DNA from: Oscillospiraceae bacterium
Lineage (GTDB): Bacteria > Bacillota > Clostridia > Oscillospirales > Ruminococcaceae
Direction: 5' to 3'
NCBI GenBank assembly: GCA_018110855.1
Contig: JAGBFZ010000044.1
Coordinates: 1 to 5,167, forward strand
DNA: 5,167 bases
The position numbers were made by a program, and so were the translations under genes. Shown one piece after another: positions 1 to 4,489 of the stretch (position 1 is the stretch's first letter; the number at the start of each line of letters is the position of its first letter). Under the pieces are notes generated by a model. The model did no database searches, was not told the origin of the DNA, and saw nothing but the letters and a program-made list of their open reading frames with translations.

Positions 1-1189
1 CCTGAGTGAAATCCAGTATCTCCTTGACCTTTTTGCGGGCGGAGCCTATTTCAACGGTAACGTTCAGCGGAACGCCCATTAAAAGCTTTAAGTTGTCATT
101 CTGATCGGCATTCAGATCCTTGTTATTGTAGTTGTCGAAGCTCTGGAGCTGAACAGACTGAACGTTCACAGCACTGCCTTTCTGAACGGGCTGCATGGGA
201 GGATATCCATATGGAGGCATTCCGTAATAGCCGCCGTATGGAGGCATACCGCCCATCTGAGGCATACCCATCTGTGGCATCTGACCCTGTAGCGGCTGAC
301 CCTGCGGCATGGCATTTTGCGGCATACCCATCTGAGGTGGAATGCCCTGAGACTGCTGTCCCATATCGGCAGCGTTCTGCGCCAGGGGGGAAGCAGAGGG
401 CTGAGGGGATTGGGAGGGTGCAGAGCCGTTTATCAGAGCATTTATCTCGTCCTGAGAGAGCGAACCGCCCGAGGAAGCAGAGGGAGCAGGCTCGGGAGCC
501 GCACCGCCTGCACCGTTAAGGAGCGCCTGTATCTCGTCCTGACTGAGATTTTTTGAAGGCTCTTCGGGAGCGCCTGAGTAGGCAGCCATCATTTTCTGAG
601 ACATCTCCTTTGCAAGCTCAATGGTCATAACTGAAATAAATTCCGAGTTGATAACATTGTCGATAGTGAGCTTGAATCTGATCGCACAGACATTGTCCTC
701 AGGAGATATCCCATAAGGATTCATGCCCGTTGATTCCTTGCTGACCTCTGCCTGAGGGGTGGAGATGTCAATGGGAGTGTTCAGAATATCAGCAAGGGCA
801 GTAGCGGAGGCACCCATCATCTGATTCATGACCTCGCACACCGCTGAGATGTTCATTTCGTCAAATTCAAAATCGTCTGTGACCTCCAGAGGGAGACCCA
901 TCAGCTGATTAAGGATCAGCTGAACATCGTCCTGCTTGAGAACAAGAACATTCTCGCCGCTGACGCCTTCTATGTACTTTATCTTAACATGAATGGAAGG
1001 CTCCAGCTCGGGATAGATCATATCCTTTGCTTTTTCTATTGTTACCGTCGGGGTGGTGATCCAGACCTTTGCGCTGAGCATATTGGATACGGCAGTAGCG
1101 GCAGAACCCATGGTGATATTCATTATTTCGCCGATGGCGTCCTGTTCTGCTTCGCCAAAGCCGTCTATAATAATATTTTCGTCGCTCAT
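1..1189 (-). CDS. fliY: Flagellar switch protein FliY (CheC-FliN fusion), C-terminus outside window
   Basis: The frame is open from ATG at 1189 to the window edge: 396 residues visible, with the 3' end missing. FliY is the Gram-positive C-ring protein that joins a CheC-like CheY-P phosphatase to a FliN domain. Two intact CheC-type motifs, (D/S)xxxExxN then x22 then P, are present: D17-E21-N24-P47 and S115-E119-N122-P145. Both catalytic Glu/Asn pairs are kept, so phosphatase activity is expected. Residues ~206-338 are a linker with two FliM-type peptides (LSQDEIQALLNG 215-226 and LSQDEINALING 244-255), then a Met/Pro/Gln/Gly/Tyr-rich stretch (276-334). The SpoA/FliN domain starts near 367 (LKLLMGVPLNVTVEIG, then KKVKEILDFTQ) and is cut by the edge; families suggest some 60-75 residues are missing. 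B. subtilis FliY has its CheY-binding peptide at the N-terminus; here the N-terminus (MSDENIIIDGFG) lacks it. Confidence 0.94.
   Translation of the reverse strand, partial: MSDENIIIDGFGEAEQDAIGEIMNITMGSAATAVSNMLSAKVWITTPTVTIEKAKDMIYPELEPSIHVKIKYIEGVSGENVLVLKQDDVQLILNQLMGLPLEVTDDFEFDEMNISAVCEVMNQMMGASATALADILNTPIDISTPQAEVSKESTGMNPYGISPEDNVCAIRFKLTIDNVINSEFISVMTIELAKEMSQKMMAAYSGAPEEPSKNLSQDEIQALLNGAGGAAPEPAPSASSGGSLSQDEINALINGSAPSQSPQPSASPLAQNAADMGQQSQGIPPQMGMPQNAMPQGQPLQGQMPQMGMPQMGGMPPYGGYYGMPPYGYPPMQPVQKGSAVNVQSVQLQSFDNYNNKDLNADQNDNLKLLMGVPLNVTVEIGSARKKVKEILDFTQ
188..364 (-). repeat. Low-complexity Met/Pro/Gln/Gly/Tyr linker in fliY
   Basis: This encodes FliY residues 276-334. The first part repeats MPQ and MGMPQ units (MGMPQ at 287-291 and MGMPQMG at 307-313). 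The second part shifts to PPYG units (MPPYG at 315-319 and 324-328, then YPPM at 329-332). It is probably disordered and serves as a flexible tether between the phosphatase and the FliN domain. DNA-level repeats (such as GGCATACC and CCATCTG on the plus strand) suggest growth by slippage or local duplication. Confidence 0.8.
425..547 (-). repeat. Duplicated CheY-binding-like peptide within fliY
   Basis: Two near-identical 12-residue units are encoded at 512-547 (LSQDEIQALLNG) and 425-460 (LSQDEINALING), with starts 87 nt apart. They are separated by an Ala/Gly/Pro/Ser spacer. They match the N-terminal EIDALLN peptide of FliM and of Bacillus FliY. The repeat is seen directly; CheY binding is inferred. 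Confidence 0.85.
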
Positions 1190-1193
1190 TGTT

Positions 1194-2201
1194 CTACCTC
1201 AATTCCTTGTATATATTATCAATTTTGACCGCCTTTTTGTTTCCTAAAACACCAAGTTTGCCGTCATACCAGACGCTGTCGCCGATCTTCAGTTCAACGT
1301 TACGCGTAATAGGAACATTAAGGGGGATAATGTCATCCACCTGCAGAGTGAGGATATCGTAAAGATCCACCTGAGTGTCGCAGAGAATAGCCTTAACATC
1401 AATATTTGAATCGCTGAGAGCGCCCATGATATTGCGCCGTCTCTCCATATCCTTTTTCGGATCCTGCCGCTGGGTGGGTCTTGCCCATCTGTCACCGAAC
1501 TTGTTCATAATGGATTCAAGGTTCATGGCGGGGATGCAGAAGGACATGATGTTTTTGTCATCCTTTATCTCGATCTCAAGGGAGACAAGAATAATGACTT
1601 CATCGGGGGGGATGGACTGCATTACACGGGAATTGGTCTCAATAGCTGTCATAACAGGATCCAGATCAATGTACTGTATCCAGGCGCTTTTCAGGGACTG
1701 CGCCATTTTTTCCATAATTCCCTGCATCAGAGTCATTTCGATCTCGGTAAAATCTCTGTTCACTTCGGAATAAGTACCGAGACCGCCCATAAGCCTGTCA
1801 ATAATGGTAAAGGTGATGGGATTGGAGATCTGCATAATGCAGTTAGTCTCCATAACGTCCTCGTCATGAACGCCCATGTTGACAAGGGACATCATAACAT
1901 AGTCGGGGAGAGCGTTGTTGAACTCGTAATAGCGCTGCTCCTCTATCTGCATGACCTCCACTCTGCAATAGAGTCTCATAAGGCCCGTCAGGTAGGAGGA
2001 CAATACTCTCGAATAATTCTCGAAAATACTGTCAATGACTTTAAGCTGCTCCTTGGTGAATTTCTTCGGGGTTTTAAAGTCATAGCTCTTTACTTTCTTT
2101 TCTGAGCCCTGCTCTTCTATCTCTTCAAAAGCCTTGGAGCCTTGGGTATTAAAGCTGTTAAGCAGCTCGTCTATCTGTTTCTGAGACAGAACGTCAGCCA
2201 A
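1194..2201 (-). CDS. fliM: Flagellar motor switch protein FliM
   Basis: The protein has 335 residues from a TTG at 2201, a typical FliM length; a longer in-frame form could begin at TTG 2216. FliM is the middle layer of the cytoplasmic C-ring. It binds CheY-P through its N-terminus, FliG through its middle domain, and FliN/FliY through its C-terminus. Residues 4-16 (VLSQKQIDELLNS) are the CheY-binding peptide, with K8 and Q9 in place of the usual small or acidic residue and Glu. Residues ~45-230 are the CheC-like middle domain, with the FliG-contact GGxG motif at 139-142 (MGGLGTYSEV). Residues ~265-332 are the SpoA/FliN-like domain (DLYDILTLQVDDIIPL, then KIGDSVWYDGKLGVLGNKKAV). The gene ends in TAG and its last codons contain the fliY ribosome binding site. 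Confidence 0.95.
   Translation of the reverse strand: MADVLSQKQIDELLNSFNTQGSKAFEEIEEQGSEKKVKSYDFKTPKKFTKEQLKVIDSIFENYSRVLSSYLTGLMRLYCRVEVMQIEEQRYYEFNNALPDYVMMSLVNMGVHDEDVMETNCIMQISNPITFTIIDRLMGGLGTYSEVNRDFTEIEMTLMQGIMEKMAQSLKSAWIQYIDLDPVMTAIETNSRVMQSIPPDEVIILVSLEIEIKDDKNIMSFCIPAMNLESIMNKFGDRWARPTQRQDPKKDMERRRNIMGALSDSNIDVKAILCDTQVDLYDILTLQVDDIIPLNVPITRNVELKIGDSVWYDGKLGVLGNKKAVKIDNIYKELR
1196..1200 (-). promoter_or_regulatory. fliY ribosome binding site overlapping the fliM stop
   Basis: GAGGT on the minus strand covers the last fliM codons and the first base of its TAG stop, 6 nt before the fliY ATG (1187-1189). Only 4 nt separate the stop codon from that ATG, so translational coupling is likely. 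This would help fix the FliM:FliY ratio. Confidence 0.8.
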
Positions 2202-2207
2202 TATTTT

Positions 2208-2213
2208 CACCTT
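2208..2213 (-). promoter_or_regulatory. Ribosome binding site deciding a TTG start for fliM
   Basis: AAGGTG on the minus strand is followed after 6 nt by TTG at 2201-2199, which begins ADVLSQKQIDELLN, the expected FliM N-terminus. The other in-frame candidates (TTG at 2216, GTG at 2210) overlap or precede this site and have no good site of their own. Confidence 0.75.
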
Positions 2214-2240
2214 CAATCATGGGGAATGCCATATAAATCT

Positions 2241-3191
2241 TTATTCAGACTCCGCCGATGCAGTTACCTGCGGAGGATTGTTTTTCATCTCATTGAGACG
2301 GTCATTTTTTGAAGAATAGCTGCCGTTGTTCTGTTCAGGAGCGGCAGAAACCGTTTCTGCGGGGGAGCTTTCATTTTCCTTTGAGGATTCGTTTCCGTCA
2401 GCGTCGGAGTAGCCGACAAAGCTGGTGCCGAATTCAAGCTCCATAAGCTCCTTGACAACTTCGGGATCCTCAAGATCCACATCGTTTCGGATAAACACAA
2501 TTTCAACGCGCCTGTTCTGACGTTTGCCGTCCTCGGTATCGTTATCACTGACGGGACGGTATTTTCCGTATCCTGCAGCGGAGAATTTCTCAGGGTCGCA
2601 GCAGTCAAGGCTCAGCATATAGTTGATAACAGAGCTTGCACGTCCTGAGGATAATTCCCATTCGTTTACCGATGAAGTAGCGCTTTTTGCGGTGTGACCG
2701 TTTACCTTGATGGCGAAAACGTGCTTGTCAACAGCTCTGATGCCGTCGCAGATTATTTCAAGGATGTATTTTCCCTCATCAAGAAGCTGATAAGAATCGC
2801 CTGCGAAGAAAACGTTGTCCCTGAATTTCATATAAACGCCCGTGTCAGCCATTTCCACCGAGACCTGATCCTGAAGACCTGCGCTTTCAACAGCCTCATT
2901 CAGGTACAAATAGAACTCATCGAAGTCAATTTCCTGAGAGTTCTCCTCCTGCTCCTCGTCAACATATACAGCCGAGGGGTCGTTGTCGGGCTTAGGCTCG
3001 TCCACCACAACATTGATTATTTCGCCCTTGCCTGCGGAAAATGCCTGAGCAATGTACTGCCATTTAGCCTCATCCATAGAGGACATGGAATAAAGCAGGA
3101 CGAAGAAGCAAAGCAGCAGCGTAACAAGGTCGCTGTAGGTATCCATCCAGTTTGCGCCGCCGCCACCGCCGCCGCTATTTCTGCGAGCCAT
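2241..3191 (-). CDS. motB: Flagellar stator protein MotB (OmpA-like peptidoglycan-binding)
   Basis: The protein has 316 residues from the ATG at 3191, chosen over the upstream in-frame ATG at 3227 because of the strong GGAGGTG just before it and because MARR-type starts fit the family. MotB anchors the stator to peptidoglycan and supplies the ion-binding aspartate. Residues 1-14 are a short basic/Gly tail with six consecutive glycines (7-12). Residues ~19-37 are the single membrane helix, with the essential Asp at D21 in YSD. Residues ~38-54 fit the plug helix. Residues ~120-236 form the OmpA-like domain, with NGHTA (164-168), ELSSGRA (179-185) and RQNRRVEI (224-231). The helix resembles Na+-type PomB/MotS (D..T..LCFFVLL, then SMS) more than E. 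coli MotB. Residues ~237-316 are an acidic, Ser/Asn-rich tail beyond the usual domain end. fliM follows after 39 nt; no fliL lies between. Confidence 0.95.
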   Translation of the reverse strand: MARRNSGGGGGGANWMDTYSDLVTLLLCFFVLLYSMSSMDEAKWQYIAQAFSAGKGEIINVVVDEPKPDNDPSAVYVDEEQEENSQEIDFDEFYLYLNEAVESAGLQDQVSVEMADTGVYMKFRDNVFFAGDSYQLLDEGKYILEIICDGIRAVDKHVFAIKVNGHTAKSATSSVNEWELSSGRASSVINYMLSLDCCDPEKFSAAGYGKYRPVSDNDTEDGKRQNRRVEIVFIRNDVDLEDPEVVKELMELEFGTSFVGYSDADGNESSKENESSPAETVSAAPEQNNGSYSSKNDRLNEMKNNPPQVTASAESE

Positions 3192-3196
3192 AGCTC

Positions 3197-3203
3197 CACC
3201 TCC
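3197..3203 (-). promoter_or_regulatory. Ribosome binding site deciding the motB start
   Basis: GGAGGTG on the minus strand lies 5 nt before the ATG at 3189-3191. The site is inside the longer reading frame that opens at 3227, so it selects the internal ATG (MARRNS...) as the true start. Confidence 0.9.
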
Positions 3204-3254
3204 GAGGGGTAAGGATATCATCTGCATAACAGCACAGGTATCCCTATCTGATTT

Positions 3255-3283
3255 ATTATAACATATTTTTTTTAAAAATTCTA
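3255..3283 (-). promoter_or_regulatory. Candidate sigma-A promoter for motB, extended -10
   Basis: The minus strand reads TGTTATAAT at 3263-3255: a perfect TATAAT (3260-3255) with the TGn extension. At 17-bp spacing the -35 hexamer is TAGAAT (3283-3278), matching TTGACA at only 3 of 6 positions. The intervening T5A8 tract could provide curvature. A start site near 3248 would leave a leader of about 57 nt before motB. An extended -10 can compensate for a poor -35. It does not resemble the flagellar sigma-D/sigma-28 consensus. Confidence 0.6.
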
Positions 3284-3372
3284 CTGCTATTCACAATATA
3301 TTTACAAAATTAAGTTAAAATATTTCAGTAAAACTTTGTATATTTTGTACATAATGCACAATCGTGAAATAA

Positions 3373-4167
3373 TTACTTAGCTTCAGCTCCACCCTTAGCC
3401 TTTGACTTGGTGTTCATGGGAAGCATCATTCTGAGCTTTTCCTCAACGTATCTTGGGTTAGCACCCGAGATGATAGCAAGAGTGCCCTCCTCGATTATCT
3501 GGAGACAGAGGACCTCACTGTTGTGAAGATACTGAAGCTGGTTGCCGATAGGAGTGAAAAGAACGTGAGCAAGAAGGCTTCCGTAGAACGTGGTAACGAG
3601 AGCCGTAGCCATGGAGCTTCCAAGGCTTGCAGCAGAGTTGGGGTCGGTGGGGTCCATTCGCTTGAGCATACCGATAAGACCGCAGAGTGTTCCGACCATA
3701 CCGAAAGCGGGAGCAACACCAGCAGCACGGTTGAAGATAGCAATGTTCTGATCGTGTCTGTCGCAGAGGAAGTTTATGGAGTCATCAAGCATAGATTTTA
3801 CCTTGTCCGAGTCGTTTGCGTCAACGATGAGCATAAGAGCAGACTTCATAAATGTATCGGTGCAGGCATTAGCCTGTTCCTCAAGGGCAAGGATACCCTT
3901 CTGACGGGCAGTTTTGCAGTAATCCACCATCTGCTCAATGTAGTTTTCGGGGTCATATTTAGGGCTTAAAATAGCGAGCTTTAAGAGCTTGCCCATATTT
4001 TTGAGGGTACTCATGGGGTAATTGGCGATAACCGCACCAATGGTACCTCCCACAACGATGGCAATAGACGGGATATCAACGAACCAGGCTAATTCACCGC
4101 CCGAAACCATTCCGTAAAACGTCATACCCACAGCGATTACAAATCCTATGATCCATGCTATATTCAT
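3373..4167 (-). CDS. motA: Flagellar stator protein MotA (Na+-type-like)
   Basis: This is a 264-residue protein, close to the family's usual 250-295. Its ATG has an AAAGGA site 12 nt upstream (4180-4185), a slightly long spacing. MotA forms the membrane ring of the stator, which couples ion flow to rotation by pushing on FliG. Four membrane segments can be read at about residues 2-21, 31-50, 146-168 and 183-206. The large cytoplasmic loop carries the rotor-contact region ARQKGILALEE, with R88 and E96 at the positions of the conserved Arg and Glu of E. coli MotA. Conserved prolines are P153 (VAPAFGMVGT) and P206 (LFTPIG). The threonines T160, T192 and T193 (GMVGT; LVTTFYG) match those lining the ion path of Na+-type PomA/MotP, whereas H+-type MotA usually has Ala or Gly at the T192 position. 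Its partner motB follows after an unusual 181-nt gap. The name motA is safe; motP or pomA would suit if Na+ use were shown. Confidence 0.95.
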   Translation of the reverse strand: MNIAWIIGFVIAVGMTFYGMVSGGELAWFVDIPSIAIVVGGTIGAVIANYPMSTLKNMGKLLKLAILSPKYDPENYIEQMVDYCKTARQKGILALEEQANACTDTFMKSALMLIVDANDSDKVKSMLDDSINFLCDRHDQNIAIFNRAAGVAPAFGMVGTLCGLIGMLKRMDPTDPNSAASLGSSMATALVTTFYGSLLAHVLFTPIGNQLQYLHNSEVLCLQIIEEGTLAIISGANPRYVEEKLRMMLPMNTKSKAKGGAEAK

Positions 4168-4173
4168 AATAAC

Positions 4174-4212
4174 AGCAAATCCTTTCGATGAAAAAATCTA
4201 TATAGCAAATCC
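4174..4212. repeat. 9-bp direct repeat in the flbD-motA spacer
   Basis: AGCAAATCC (plus strand) occurs at 4174-4182 and again at 4204-4212, 30 nt apart start to start. The copy nearer motA includes part of the probable motA ribosome binding site (AAAGGA, 4180-4185, minus strand). It is short and may be chance or a small local duplication. Confidence 0.4.
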
Positions 4213-4213
4213 G

Positions 4214-4399
4214 TTACCGGATATTTTTTTCTTTTTCAAATTGGAGAGTTTTCTGCATAATTTCCTCCACAGATTCCTTTACGAAATACCTGTGACCGTT
4301 CTGCATGGTAACAACAGTATCGGGAGTTTCCTCCGCAGTTTCAATAAAGCTTTCGTTGATAAGAAGAGCAGTGCCGTTAACACGGGTAAGAGTAATCAT
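4214..4399 (-). CDS. flbD: FlbD/SwrD family flagellar protein
   Basis: This is a 61-residue protein with an ATG start preceded by AAGGAG and a TAA stop. It matches the small FlbD family found in flagellar operons of Gram-positives and spirochaetes: an N-terminal MITLTRVNG, a central EETPDTVVTMQNGHRYFVKE that reads like a short beta fold with the conserved ETPDTV and NG(H/K)xYxVKES pattern, and a charged C-terminal helix (VEEIMQKTLQFEKEK). There is no signal peptide or membrane segment, so it is cytoplasmic. In Bacillus subtilis the homologue SwrD is needed for swarming and raises flagellar torque, probably through the stator. Its position just before motA, 46 nt away, fits that role. It is not the unrelated Caulobacter transcription factor also called FlbD. 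The molecular mechanism is unknown. Confidence 0.9.
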   Translation of the reverse strand: MITLTRVNGTALLINESFIETAEETPDTVVTMQNGHRYFVKESVEEIMQKTLQFEKEKNIR

Positions 4400-4406
4400 A
4401 AAATTT

Positions 4407-4412
4407 CTCCTT
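4407..4412 (-). promoter_or_regulatory. Ribosome binding site of flbD
   Basis: AAGGAG on the minus strand lies 7 nt before the ATG at 4397-4399. It is a near-consensus site and fixes the flbD start. Confidence 0.85.
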
Positions 4413-4423
4413 GATCATGTAAT

Positions 4424-4472
4424 ATTTGCCCTGCATACTCACAGCGGAAGCCGTGAGTATGCGTCGGCAAAT
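4424..4472 (-). other. Long stem-loop between flgE and flbD, no U-tract
   Basis: An inverted repeat has outer arms ATTTGCC (4424-4430) and GGCAAAT (4466-4472), both perfect over 7 bp. The inner arms GCATACTCAC (4433-4442) and GTGAGTATGC (4453-4462) are perfect over 10 bp. The two stems are separated by a 2x3 internal loop, and the apical 10 nt can add two more G-C pairs. The hairpin begins 17 nt after the flgE stop codon and ends about 11 nt before the flbD ribosome binding site. Neither strand has a run of T after the stem, so it is not a standard intrinsic terminator. It may stabilise the 3' end of flgE mRNA, mark a processing site that lets hook protein be made in excess of the downstream proteins, or act as a weak attenuator. 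The structure is seen; the role is inferred. Confidence 0.8.
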
Positions 4473-4489
4473 CATTATTAGCTTAAAGC

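Larger units (their letters stand above)
3192..3372 (-). other. AT-rich motA-motB intergenic region
   Basis: There are 181 nt between the motA stop and the motB start, whereas motA and motB usually abut or overlap. G+C is only 23 of 120 bases over 3241-3360, far below the neighbouring genes. It contains a candidate promoter (3255-3283), the motB ribosome binding site, and an imperfect AT-rich inverted repeat (3300-3310 with 3342-3352, 10 of 11 bases matching). No GC-rich hairpin followed by a T-run is present, so I see no intrinsic terminator after motA. No open reading frame of note fits here. Confidence 0.75.

Noticed and set aside
363..370. GCCGATAT on the minus strand, identical to the -10 of sigma-28/sigma-D flagellar promoters
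   Set aside because: The matching -35 position 15 nt upstream reads CCCC instead of TAAA, and the site is inside the fliY linker coding sequence. Likely chance.
211..519. Plus-strand frame of 102 codons with repetitive Ala/Pro/Arg content
   Set aside because: It is the antisense of the repetitive FliY linker, which explains its repetitiveness.
1375..1773. Plus-strand frame of 132 codons opposite fliM
   Set aside because: Antisense shadow of fliM; composition is not that of a real protein.
2694..3212. Plus-strand frame of 172 codons opposite motB
   Set aside because: It lies antisense to a clear motB, has no recognisable family features, and is explained by codon bias in the real gene.
3192..3227. 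Longer MotB starting at ATG 3227
   Set aside because: The added 12 residues cover the GGAGGTG site, which clearly serves the ATG at 3191.
3523..3969. Plus-strand frame of 148 codons opposite motA
   Set aside because: Antisense shadow of motA with no domain signature and no ribosome binding site that I can see.
4424..4472. Calling the flgE-flbD hairpin an intrinsic terminator
   Set aside because: There is no T-run after the stem on either strand, and co-oriented operon genes with good ribosome binding sites continue downstream.
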